A stretch of DNA of 64,000 nt from Bacillota bacterium (lineage in GTDB: Bacteria > Bacillota > Clostridia > Lachnospirales > Lachnospiraceae), in assembly GCA_023407575.1 (NCBI GenBank), contig JAEYLX010000068.1, forward strand, positions 1 to 64,000, in the 5' to 3' direction. Below are positions 8,842 through 16,600 of the stretch, in pieces. Position 1 is the first letter of the stretch. Each line of letters opens with the position of its first letter. A program made the translations under genes and the position numbers. Under the pieces are notes generated by a model that worked only from the letters and a program-made list of their open reading frames with translations, did not search any database and was not told the DNA's origin.

Positions 8842-9297
8842 TCAATCACCGCTAAATTCCTCTGGTTCCATCATTCTGACCTTCATTGTAACTGTTGTCC
8901 CAACACCCAGAACCGTATCAATTACCATTTCATCGGAATATTTTTTCATATTGGGCAGACCCATTCCTGCACCAAAACCCAAGGAACGGATATTATCAGG
9001 AGCCGTGGAAAACCCTACTTGCATCGCTAGTTCAATATCTGCTATTCCTGGTCCAACATCCTTTAATATCATCTCAATTTCGTCCGGTGAAACAATGACT
9101 TCTATTTTACCCCCATAAGCATGTATTACCATATTGATTTCACCCTCATACATGGCAATTGCAACTTTACGGATGATTTCAGGTCTTACACCCATTTTTT
9201 TTAATTTACTTTTGACACTGCTGGAGGCTTCACCCGCCCTTGTAAAGTCATTAGCAGGGACCTCATAGGACATTATAATTGTATTTTCCTCGCTCAC
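8842..9297 (-). CDS. RsbW-like anti-sigma factor / GHKL ATP-binding protein
   Basis: 151 aa. This is a stand-alone histidine-kinase-like ATPase domain of the RsbW/SpoIIAB type: N-box YEGEINMVIHAY (50-61), G1 box DVGPGI (80-85), G2 box GFGAGMGL (107-114). No dimerisation/His phosphorylation domain is attached. RsbW-type proteins are serine kinases that bind sigma factors or antagonists, but no sigma factor or STAS antagonist is encoded nearby. It starts with GTG overlapping the stop of the preceding DRTGG gene (GTGA), giving translational coupling, and is followed by hydS. It is a likely signal output or transducer of the hydrogenase sensor; the partner is unknown. Confidence 0.8.
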   Translation of the reverse strand: MSEENTIIMSYEVPANDFTRAGEASSSVKSKLKKMGVRPEIIRKVAIAMYEGEINMVIHAYGGKIEVIVSPDEIEMILKDVGPGIADIELAMQVGFSTAPDNIRSLGFGAGMGLPNMKKYSDEMVIDTVLGVGTTVTMKVRMMEPEEFSGD

Positions 9298-9647
9298 TTA
9301 TAATCCGGACCTCCTCGAAGACCATTTTCATATAACAATCCACACGCGGAAAACATCCGATGTCCAGAAGTTAATAAAACAATCTCTTTCTCTTTCGCCA
9401 ATTGAACCATTGTCTCATCCGGATACTTTCCACGGACAAAGACAACGCATATAATATCCATCATTTCACACGTTCGAATTACTTGGGGATTACATAATCC
9501 GGTAAGTAACACAGATTGGTCCTTCATATATGCCAGCACATCGCTCATCATATCAGACCCGCAGGCTGTGTGAACCTCTTTGTCCTTCCACTCTTCACCA
9601 ACAACCCATTTTGCTTCCAGAATATCTCTAACATCTGCAATTGTCAT
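9294..9647 (-). CDS. DRTGG-domain protein (copy 2)
   Basis: 117 aa. It has the DRTGG-type fold and is paralogous by eye to the 7048-7383 product. The open frame reaches 9698 through a TTG, but the ATG at 9647 gives the family start MTIADVRDILEAK and the same length as its paralogue. Upstream of this ATG lies AGAAAGGCATGGT (9653-9665), the same 13 nt as upstream of the other DRTGG gene. It has a cysteine pair near CNPQVIRTCEMMDIIC. It lies between the PAS-GGDEF gene and the RsbW-like gene; its stop overlaps the next start. A small-molecule or nucleotide receptor role is inferred. Confidence 0.7.
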   Translation of the reverse strand: MTIADVRDILEAKWVVGEEWKDKEVHTACGSDMMSDVLAYMKDQSVLLTGLCNPQVIRTCEMMDIICVVFVRGKYPDETMVQLAKEKEIVLLTSGHRMFSACGLLYENGLRGGPDYK

Positions 9648-9712
9648 ATCTAACCATGCCTTTCTTCCATATCTGTAAACCTTGAGCCGTTGGTGCAAAG
9701 TTGTATTTAAAC

Positions 9713-11017
9713 TTAGGAAAGCATTGAGCCACTGAACACCTCAAAGGAGCTATTTGCTACCTTCTTAGCCATGACAAGCGCTGAATTGGCATTCGCAAAT
9801 AAGGTTGTATAATCCTCAGGTCCACGGTGGAACGCAATTCCCACACTTACGGTTAAATTACTTTTTGTATTAGCATAGGAGTGCAATGCTTCTACCTTCT
9901 TACAGATTCGTTCTGCAAGCTCATATACAACTTTATCCGTTGGCAGTTCTCTCACATAAATAACGAATTCACTTACTCCTATTCTTCCAACTATATCACT
10001 GGTTCTAACTTGACTCTTTAGAACACCTCCGATTGTGGTCAGTATGTTCTCTCCATTCATAATCTTCTTCACTTCATTAATTCCCTTATAGTTACGAATA
10101 TCCAGAAGTAAGAATGCAGAAAAGATATCTTCTTTTTGTTTTGACGCCATATTTTGTATTAAATTCACCGCGGAATCCTTTGTGCAAACATTAGTGGTGG
10201 AATCTAGAACAGCTTGTGGTTTTGTTTCTTCTATTTCATAATTCACTATATTCATAGTAGAAAATTTACCAACAACCTTGTAGGGATTTTTATTTTCTCC
10301 AAGTATAATTGAAAGATAACAAGTATACCATACTGCAGAACCATCCTTCTGTATCAACCTAACTTCAAACCTTGCCAGTTTTCTACCGCTCATTATGCTA
10401 TTAAAGATTGCTATTATTGCTGGTAGTTCATCTTCATGAACTAATTTTGTTTTCTCTAATCTCTTCCTAAAGTTAGTGATGACAGAATCCGCACCAAACA
10501 ATTCACGAAATTGTTCTGTAAAGGTTATGGTATCTGTGGCAATCTCATATTCAAAAAATAAATCCCTTGATAATTCTGATATTATTCTATGATAATCATT
10601 GGTTTGCTCTAATTCTTTAAATCTTTGCATCTGACTGGTTATATCAGTAGCAATGCATGAATATACAGGGTAGGTCTTCCCTGCTGGCTGATAAGCTTCC
10701 TCTGTTTTACTTCCATTTATAATAATCCATTTAAAACTGCCATCCTGCTGTAACGTGCGAAAATTGAAGCTAATCAAATTATCCTTACGCTGTTTTTGAG
10801 ATGCAATTTGTTGCGTCAAATTAATAATATCTGCAGAATACACCATACGCAGCAATGAAGCTGTGCCCTTAATATCTTTGTCTGTTACACTTTTTATTAG
10901 CTTATAAAACGTGTCTGTAGCATATAGGATGGAAAGCATATCATCCAGTGCTAATTTAGCCAACCCCCCTGGGGTGGTCTGCAAGAGTACATCTAATTGT
11001 TTATTTAATTCTTCCAT
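9713..11017 (-). CDS. PAS-PAS-degenerate GGDEF signalling protein
   Basis: 434 aa, cytoplasmic. Two PAS-like sensor regions (about 15-130 and 142-262; the second has typical RxxGSxVWY-type strands) precede a GGDEF fold (about 290-430). The metal-site strand is DIRNYKGINE, but the signature GGDEF is replaced by GVSEF (about 347-351), so diguanylate cyclase activity is doubtful; such domains often act as sensors or binding modules. No transmembrane segment is seen. An ATG at 11041 is in frame, but only the ATG at 11017 has a ribosome site (AGGAAGG, 8 nt). It is the first gene of the leftward operon and is divergent from the hydrogenase genes. The PAS signal could be redox or oxygen, but cofactor residues cannot be judged by eye. 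Confidence 0.75.
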   Translation of the reverse strand: MEELNKQLDVLLQTTPGGLAKLALDDMLSILYATDTFYKLIKSVTDKDIKGTASLLRMVYSADIINLTQQIASQKQRKDNLISFNFRTLQQDGSFKWIIINGSKTEEAYQPAGKTYPVYSCIATDITSQMQRFKELEQTNDYHRIISELSRDLFFEYEIATDTITFTEQFRELFGADSVITNFRKRLEKTKLVHEDELPAIIAIFNSIMSGRKLARFEVRLIQKDGSAVWYTCYLSIILGENKNPYKVVGKFSTMNIVNYEIEETKPQAVLDSTTNVCTKDSAVNLIQNMASKQKEDIFSAFLLLDIRNYKGINEVKKIMNGENILTTIGGVLKSQVRTSDIVGRIGVSEFVIYVRELPTDKVVYELAERICKKVEALHSYANTKSNLTVSVGIAFHRGPEDYTTLFANANSALVMAKKVANSSFEVFSGSMLS

Positions 11018-11103
11018 TTGTAACGCCTTCCTAGTGTTCATCAGACATTTTTTCTACAAAAATTTATAAAACAGCCCAAAATCTCTATTTTTTTCTACCT
11101 TGT

Positions 11104-11132
11104 ATTATAATACATTTTGCTAATAAATACAA
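11104..11132 (-). promoter_or_regulatory. Promoter of the leftward sensory operon
   Basis: On the minus strand TTGTAT (11127-11132) and TATAAT (11104-11109) have a 17-nt spacer, 87 nt before the chosen start of the PAS-GGDEF gene. Confidence 0.6.
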
Positions 11133-11227
11133 TGCGGGATTAACTAAGGTTATGGCTCCTTCCCCGCATCTGTAAATCCCTGTAAATCTTATTTGTATAT
11201 ATTTTTTGTAGATTTTTTAACATAGAT

Positions 11228-11245
11228 ATGTTATAATTTTAACAT
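11228..11245 (+). promoter_or_regulatory. Rex-like operator over the -10 of the hydrogenase operon
   Basis: ATGTTA-N6-TAACAT is a perfect palindrome whose core TGTTA-N6-TAACA equals the centre of the clostridial Rex consensus TTGTTAANNNNTTAACAA. It contains the candidate -10 TATAAT (11232-11237); the -35 is weak. TTTTAACATA also occurs twice, at 11215-11224 and 11237-11246, 22 nt apart. Binding of the NADH-sensing repressor Rex here would couple transcription to the NADH/NAD ratio. No rex gene is in the window. Confidence 0.6.
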
Positions 11246-11301
11246 AATTACGCTATTTTATGTATTTTTGTGGAAACACGCTAATTCAAGGAGGTAAATA
11301 A

Positions 11302-11796
11302 ATGGGATTGCAAACTAGTACAGTACCCTTTGCAGGAACAAAAGAGCAGGAGGCTGCACTTTTACAGGTTATTGCTGATCACAAAGAAGACAGAGGCGCA
11401 TTAATGCCTATTCTGCAAAAGGCTCAGGAGATTTATGGCTATCTTCCAATTGAAGTACAGACTATCATCTCTGATGAAATGAATGTACCATTAGAAAAAG
11501 TTTACGGGATAGTAACCTTTTACTCCCAGTTTTCCTTAAATCCTAAGGGCAAATTTAATGTATCCGTTTGCTTGGGAACAGCTTGTTATGTGAAAGGTTC
11601 TGGTGACCTTTTCGATAAGCTCAAGGAAATGCTTGGTGTAGAAGATGGTGGTTGCACAGACGATGGGAAATTCTCATTAGAAGCTTGTCGTTGTATCGGA
11701 GCATGTGGACTTGCACCTGTACTGACGGTGAATGAGGACGTATACGGTAAGCTTTCCCTCGATGATCTTGATGGCGTTTTAGCAAAGTATAGGTAA
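11302..11796 (+). CDS. hydC: NuoE-like [2Fe-2S] subunit of NAD-linked hydrogenase
   Basis: 164 aa. It is a thioredoxin-fold [2Fe-2S] subunit homologous to complex I NuoE and HydC of trimeric hydrogenases. Cluster ligands are C90 and C95 (CLGTAC) and C131 and C135 (CIGAC). The N-terminal helical bundle contains the conserved LPxxxQEIYGYLP-type segment. In the complex this cluster relays electrons near the flavin subunit. It is the first gene of the rightward operon, with AAGGAGG upstream of the ATG, and is followed 4 nt later by a GHKL ATPase gene. Confidence 0.9.
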   Translation: MGLQTSTVPFAGTKEQEAALLQVIADHKEDRGALMPILQKAQEIYGYLPIEVQTIISDEMNVPLEKVYGIVTFYSQFSLNPKGKFNVSVCLGTACYVKGSGDLFDKLKEMLGVEDGGCTDDGKFSLEACRCIGACGLAPVLTVNEDVYGKLSLDDLDGVLAKYR

Positions 11797-11800
11797 TCGG

Positions 11801-12355
11801 ATGACAGAATTATCTCTTAATGTATTAGATATTGCAAACAACTCAATAAGAGCCGGTGCTGGGCTTGTTGAAATAGACATAGAAATACATAGAGATCTAG
11901 ATGTTTTGTCCATTACAATTACCGATAATGGTTGTGGAATGACAAGCGAGCAGCTAATGCAAGTTAAGGACCCTTTCTATACGACACGTACAACACGTAA
12001 GATAGGACTTGGTATCCCATTTTTTCAAATGGCTGCACTTGGCACTGGTGGTAGTTTCGATATTCAATCAACGCCTAATATCGGTACAAAAGTTATAGCA
12101 ACATTTGGGTTATCCCATATTGATCGAATGCCTTTAGGTGATATGAATAGTACAATTCATACCTTAATTGTTTTAAACCCGCAGATAGATTTTGCATATC
12201 GATATCAATATGAAGAAAGGCAATTCGAACTTGATACCCGAATGCTTCGTGAGATCCTCGGTGATATTCCATTAAACTCCACCGAAGTTTCTAAATATAT
12301 TAAGGAATTTTTAGCGGAAAATCAATTCGAAACGGATGGCGGCTATCGTATTTGA
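11801..12355 (+). CDS. GHKL ATP-binding protein inside the hydrogenase operon
   Basis: 184 aa. It has the ATPase domain of histidine kinases without a phosphorylated-His domain: N-box LDIANNSIRAGA (9-20), G1 box DNGCGM (42-47), the DPFYTT segment (57-62) and G2 box GLGIPF (69-74). The C-terminal 80 residues have no recognised fold. It starts 4 nt after hydC, so the two are surely co-transcribed. Genes of this kind recur between hydC and hydB homologues in Clostridia; a role in assembly, regulation or signalling is possible but unproven. It differs clearly from the RsbW-like protein of the opposite operon. Confidence 0.75.
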   Translation: MTELSLNVLDIANNSIRAGAGLVEIDIEIHRDLDVLSITITDNGCGMTSEQLMQVKDPFYTTRTTRKIGLGIPFFQMAALGTGGSFDIQSTPNIGTKVIATFGLSHIDRMPLGDMNSTIHTLIVLNPQIDFAYRYQYEERQFELDTRMLREILGDIPLNSTEVSKYIKEFLAENQFETDGGYRI

Positions 12356-12406
12356 TTTTTCCCTGTTTTAAACAAAGTTGAAACAAAAGATTGTTATACT
12401 TTTCTC

Positions 12407-12524
12407 TTTAGGGGGTACAGCCTCCTAAATCACATCAGCTATAAAATTTATATATTAAGGAGGAATTTTCTCCTTTATTATATCGGTTATAATTTTATTT
12501 TTTAGGGAGGATAATCCTCCTTAA
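12407..12524 (+). repeat. Three tandem ribosome-site-mimicking hairpins
   Basis: Three hairpins follow one another at 47-50 nt spacing: 12407-12429 (9-bp stem, arms TTTAGGGGG/CCTCCTAAA with one G-U), 12457-12475 (AAGGAG/CTCCTT) and 12502-12524 (core GGAGGAT/ATCCTCC). Each is followed by an AT-rich spacer with a TATAAAATTT-like or ATCGRTTA-like stretch, and a fourth purine-rich copy (AAGGAGG, 12555-12561) is the real ribosome site of the next gene. It reads as a degenerate tandem repeat of about 49 nt in the intercistronic leader. Confidence 0.65.
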
Positions 12525-12567
12525 GCATATCGATTAAATTTTATATTTTTATTTAAGGAGGATAAGC

Positions 12568-12939
12568 ATGAAAACTCTTGAAGAGCTTAAAGCAATAAGA
12601 GAAAAAATGCAGGGTCAAATTGGTATTCGCAGTGAATCCAGTGATCAGACACGTGTAATCGTAGGAATGGCTACCTGTGGCATCGCAAGTGGTGCAAGAC
12701 CTGTTCTTACCGCTCTATCTGACGAGATTCAGACAAAGAACTTGTCACATGTAGCAGTAACTCAGACCGGATGTATTGGCTTGTGCCAATACGAACCAAT
12801 TGTTGAGGTATTAGAGCCAGGTAAAGATAAAGTAACTTATATTAAAATGACACCTGAAAAGGCAGTTGAAGTTGTTAATCAACATTTAATTCGCGGTCAG
12901 GTAATTCAAAAATATACGATTGCTGAAGTACTCAGCTAA
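12568..12939 (+). CDS. Thioredoxin-like ferredoxin-type hydrogenase subunit
   Basis: 123 aa. A thioredoxin-like [2Fe-2S] ferredoxin fold with C37 (MATCGIASGA), C69 and C73 (TGCIGLC). The second cysteine of the first pair is missing, leaving only three candidate ligands, whereas the N-terminal domain of the next gene product has all four. Either a non-cysteine ligand is used or the cluster is lost. AAGGAGG is 6-7 nt before the ATG. It ends 18 nt before hydB. It is probably an accessory electron-transfer or structural subunit of the complex. Confidence 0.75.
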   Translation: MKTLEELKAIREKMQGQIGIRSESSDQTRVIVGMATCGIASGARPVLTALSDEIQTKNLSHVAVTQTGCIGLCQYEPIVEVLEPGKDKVTYIKMTPEKAVEVVNQHLIRGQVIQKYTIAEVLS

Positions 12940-12957
12940 TCGGAAGGAGGTCATACT

Positions 12958-14745
12958 ATGTATCGTTCACACGTTTTAGTTTGCGGTGGTACCGGATGTA
13001 CTTCCTCCGGAAGCGTGAAAATCATTGAAGCCCTGCAGTCAGAGATTAACAAAAATGGTCTCAAGGAAGAGGTTGCAGTAGTACAGACAGGTTGTCACGG
13101 TCTTTGTGCTTTAGGCCCAATCGTAATAATATATCCAGAGGCTGCTTTTTATGCAATGGTTAAGGAAGAGGATATTGCAGAAATTGTCGGCGAACATTTA
13201 TTAAAGGGACGTATTGTAACTCGCCTCCTTTATAAAGAAATGGTAACTGAGGATGGTCTTAAATCCTTAAATGACACTGATTTCTATAAGAAACAGCATA
13301 GAATAGCTCTTCGTAACTGTGGTGTTATTAATCCGGAAAACATTGACGAATATATCGGAACAGGTGGATATGAGGCTCTTGGTAAGGTTTTAACCGAGTA
13401 CACTCCAGACCAGGTTATTCAAACCATCCTGGACAGCGGTCTTAGAGGTCGTGGCGGCGGCGGTTTCCCTACCGGCTTAAAATGGAAGCTTGCAAAAGGC
13501 AATGACGCAGATCAGAAATATGTCTGCTGCAATGCCGATGAAGGTGACCCTGGTGCGTTCATGGATCGTTCCGTACTGGAAGGTGATCCACACGTTCTTC
13601 TTGAGGCTATGGCAATTGCTGGCTATGCAATTGGTGCCTCCCAAGGCTTTGTTTATGTTCGTGCTGAGTATCCAATCGCTGTTGATCGTCTTGAAATCGC
13701 TATTAACCAGGCACGAGAATATGGCTTGCTTGGTAAAGATATCTTTGGAAGCGGCTTTGATTTTAATATAGAAATTCGTTTGGGTGCCGGTGCCTTCGTG
13801 TGTGGTGAAGAAACTGCACTTATGACCTCTATTGAAGGTAACCGTGGTGAGCCTCGTCCTCGTCCTCCGTTCCCTGCTCAAAAGGGTCTGTTCCAAAAAC
13901 CTACTATTTTAAATAACGTTGAAACCTATGCAAATATTCCTCCAATTATCCTTAATGGTGCTGACTGGTTCGCATCCATGGGAACAGAGAAATCAAAAGG
14001 AACAAAAGTATTTGCTTTAGGTGGTAAGATTAACAATACTGGTCTTGTTGAAATCCCTATGGGAACTCCACTTCGTGAAGTTATTGATGAAATCGGCGGT
14101 GGTATTCCTAATGGTAAAAAGTTTAAAGCAGCACAAACTGGCGGTCCTTCCGGTGGATGTATTCCTGCAGAACACTTTGATATTCCAATTGATTATGACA
14201 ACCTATTAAGCATTGGTTCCATGATGGGCTCCGGCGGACTTATTGTTATGGATGAAGATAACTGTATGGTGGATATCGCTAAGTTCTTCTTAGAATTTAC
14301 GGTAGATGAATCCTGTGGAAAATGTACCCCTTGTCGTATTGGTACCAAGCGTCTCTATGAGATTCTTGAGAAGATTACCAATGGCCAAGGAACAATGGAA
14401 GATCTGACTAAAATGGAGGAACTGTGTTATTACATTAAAGACAATTCCCTCTGTGGTCTTGGTCAGACAGCACCTAATCCTGTATTATCCACACTGAACT
14501 TCTTTAAAGACGAATATATTTCCCATGTTGTTGATAAGAAGTGTCCTTCTGGAGTATGTAAAGCTTTACTTTCCTATATTATTGATCCTGTTACCTGTAA
14601 GGGCTGTACTCTTTGTGCAAGAGTATGTCCTACCGGCGCAATCTCCGGCAAGGTAAAGGAAGCACATATCATTGATCAAAGTAAATGTATCAAATGCGGT
14701 GCATGTATGGAAAAATGTAAATTTGTTGCTATCTCTAAAAAATAG
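12958..14745 (+). CDS. hydB: NuoF-like flavin/NADH-binding hydrogenase subunit
   Basis: 595 aa. It binds NAD(H) and FMN and is the site of flavin-dependent electron exchange (probably bifurcation with ferredoxin) in trimeric [FeFe] hydrogenases. Domains in order: [2Fe-2S] thioredoxin-like (C9, C14, C46, C50); FMN/NADH domain with GLRGRGGGGFPTGLKW (161-176) and NADEGDPGAFMDR (192-204); SLBB-type region; the NuoF [4Fe-4S] motif ESCGKCTPCRIGT; and two C-terminal ferredoxin [4Fe-4S] motifs (CKGCTLCARVCP, CIKCGACMEKC). GGAAGGAGG precedes the ATG. Full length, no frameshift. Confidence 0.92.
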   Translation: MYRSHVLVCGGTGCTSSGSVKIIEALQSEINKNGLKEEVAVVQTGCHGLCALGPIVIIYPEAAFYAMVKEEDIAEIVGEHLLKGRIVTRLLYKEMVTEDGLKSLNDTDFYKKQHRIALRNCGVINPENIDEYIGTGGYEALGKVLTEYTPDQVIQTILDSGLRGRGGGGFPTGLKWKLAKGNDADQKYVCCNADEGDPGAFMDRSVLEGDPHVLLEAMAIAGYAIGASQGFVYVRAEYPIAVDRLEIAINQAREYGLLGKDIFGSGFDFNIEIRLGAGAFVCGEETALMTSIEGNRGEPRPRPPFPAQKGLFQKPTILNNVETYANIPPIILNGADWFASMGTEKSKGTKVFALGGKINNTGLVEIPMGTPLREVIDEIGGGIPNGKKFKAAQTGGPSGGCIPAEHFDIPIDYDNLLSIGSMMGSGGLIVMDEDNCMVDIAKFFLEFTVDESCGKCTPCRIGTKRLYEILEKITNGQGTMEDLTKMEELCYYIKDNSLCGLGQTAPNPVLSTLNFFKDEYISHVVDKKCPSGVCKALLSYIIDPVTCKGCTLCARVCPTGAISGKVKEAHIIDQSKCIKCGACMEKCKFVAISKK

Positions 14746-14780
14746 TTGTCTACCCGTTAAATTTAAAATGGAGGTTAATG

Positions 14781-16532
14781 ATGGAAACTGTTACTATAAA
14801 AATAAATGGAATGCCCGTTCAAGCTCCTAAAGGTTCCACAATTTTAGAGGCAGCAAAACTTGCTTACATTGATATTCCTACCCTATGTTACCTTAAGGAA
14901 ATCAATGAAATCGGTGCTTGCCGTATCTGTGTTGTTGAAGTGAAAGGTGCAAGAAGCCTTGTGGCATCCTGTGTATATCCAATTGCAGAGGGTATGGAAA
15001 TTACAACAAACTCTCCAAGAGTTTTAGCATCCCGTAAAAAGACATTGGAACTTATCTTATCCAATCACGACCGCAGATGTCTCTCCTGCGTACGTAGTGG
15101 TAACTGTGAGTTACAAAAACTGTCTACTGATCTTAAAGTGGAACAGGAAGATTTATACGAAGGTGAACGTACTCGTTATGAGTATGATACCACCTCCGCA
15201 CATATGATGCGTGATAACAACAAATGTATCCTTTGCAGACGTTGCAGCGCTGTATGTGAAACCACACAGGGTATTGGTGTAATCGGTGCTAATCAACGTG
15301 GCTTTAAAACCAATATCTCCTGCGCCTTTGATATGGGCCTTGGAGAAACCAGCTGTGTATCCTGTGGTCAGTGTATTGCAGTATGCCCTACTGGTGCCTT
15401 ATATGAAAAAGAATCTACGGATGAAGTTTTTGAAGCACTTGCTGATCCAGATAAAATTGTTATGGTTCAAACAGCACCTTCTGTACGTGCAGCACTTGGT
15501 GAGCCATTTGGTCTTCCAATCGGAACTAATGTACAAGGAAAGATGGTTGCTGCTCTACGTAGATTAGGCTTTGATAAGGTTTTTGATACAGACTTTGCTG
15601 CCGACTTAACCATTATGGAAGAGGCAAATGAGTTAATTACTAGAATCAGCAACAATGGTGTTTTACCTCTTATCACCTCCTGTTCTCCTGGTTGGGTTAA
15701 ATTCTGCGAGCATTACTATCCTGATATGGTTGAGAACCTATCCAGTTGTAAATCTCCTCAGCAGATGTTCGGTGCTATTACAAAGACCTACTATGCAGAG
15801 AAGATGGGCATTGATCCTGAAAAGATTGTTATGGTCAGCGTAATGCCTTGTACTGCTAAAAAGTTTGAAATTGATAGAGAAGATCAGAATGCAGCTGGTG
15901 TTCAAGATGTGGATATTTCTATTACAACCAAAGAACTTGCAAGAATGATCGAAAGAGTGGGTCTTAACTTCTTATCCCTTCCTGATGAAGATTTTGATGA
16001 TCCATTGGGCAGATCTACTGGTGCTGGCGTAATCTTTGGTGCAACTGGCGGTGTTATGGAAGCTGCACTTAGAACAGCAGTGGAAACCTTAACAGGCGAA
16101 GAATTAGCAAGTCTTGACTTCAATGAAGTTAGAGGAACTAAGGGAATAAAAGAAGCAACCTACAAAATTGGTGACTTAGATGTTAATGTCGCTGTTGCTT
16201 CCGGTCTTGCAAATGCAAGAGCACTTCTTGATGACGTGAAATCCGGCAAAGCAAACTATCACTTTATTGAAATTATGGGATGCCCGGGTGGATGTGTTAA
16301 TGGTGGAGGTCAGCCTCAACAGCCTGCATCTGTGCGTAATTTCCAGGATATCAGGACTTTGCGTGCTAAGGCACTCTATGATATTGATGCTAATATGCCT
16401 CATAGAAAATCGCATGACAATCCTTCCATTAAAGCATTATATGATGAATATCTTGGTAAGCCAGGCAGCCACAAGGCTCACCATATCCTTCATACAACTT
16501 ATGTAAAGAGAAGTGTTAATTCAGTAAAATAG
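14781..16532 (+). CDS. hydA: Catalytic [FeFe] hydrogenase, NAD-linked multimeric type
   Basis: 583 aa. It produces or oxidises H2. N-terminal [2Fe-2S] domain (about 1-75), His-ligated [4Fe-4S] motif HDRRCLSCVRSGNC, two [4Fe-4S] motifs (CILCRRCSAVC, CVSCGQCIAVCP), then the H-cluster domain with TSCSPGW (L1), MPCTAKKFE (L2) and MGCPGGCVNGGGQP (L3), and the C-terminal small-subunit-like tail ending near NPSIKALYDEYL. The second position of the usual TSCCP is Ser; by memory this variant is common in NAD(P)-linked enzymes. Two adjacent ATGs occur (14778, 14781); GGAGG at 14770-14774 favours the second. Last gene of the operon, with a terminator behind it. Confidence 0.93.
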   Translation: METVTIKINGMPVQAPKGSTILEAAKLAYIDIPTLCYLKEINEIGACRICVVEVKGARSLVASCVYPIAEGMEITTNSPRVLASRKKTLELILSNHDRRCLSCVRSGNCELQKLSTDLKVEQEDLYEGERTRYEYDTTSAHMMRDNNKCILCRRCSAVCETTQGIGVIGANQRGFKTNISCAFDMGLGETSCVSCGQCIAVCPTGALYEKESTDEVFEALADPDKIVMVQTAPSVRAALGEPFGLPIGTNVQGKMVAALRRLGFDKVFDTDFAADLTIMEEANELITRISNNGVLPLITSCSPGWVKFCEHYYPDMVENLSSCKSPQQMFGAITKTYYAEKMGIDPEKIVMVSVMPCTAKKFEIDREDQNAAGVQDVDISITTKELARMIERVGLNFLSLPDEDFDDPLGRSTGAGVIFGATGGVMEAALRTAVETLTGEELASLDFNEVRGTKGIKEATYKIGDLDVNVAVASGLANARALLDDVKSGKANYHFIEIMGCPGGCVNGGGQPQQPASVRNFQDIRTLRAKALYDIDANMPHRKSHDNPSIKALYDEYLGKPGSHKAHHILHTTYVKRSVNSVK

Positions 16533-16565
16533 TTTCATTTGGTGTTATAAATATCCTTTTACAAA

Positions 16566-16600
16566 AGAGAGGCCCCGTTGTTAACGGAGCCTCTCTCTTT
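16566..16600 (+). terminator. Terminator of the hydrogenase operon
   Basis: A 14-nt stem with one mismatch (16566-16579 with 16583-16596) is followed by CTTTTATT, 34 nt after the hydA stop. Confidence 0.8.

Noticed and set aside
12407..12567. CRISPR-like array
   Set aside because: Repeats are degenerate, AT-rich and tied to ribosome sites; no identical repeats or cas genes.
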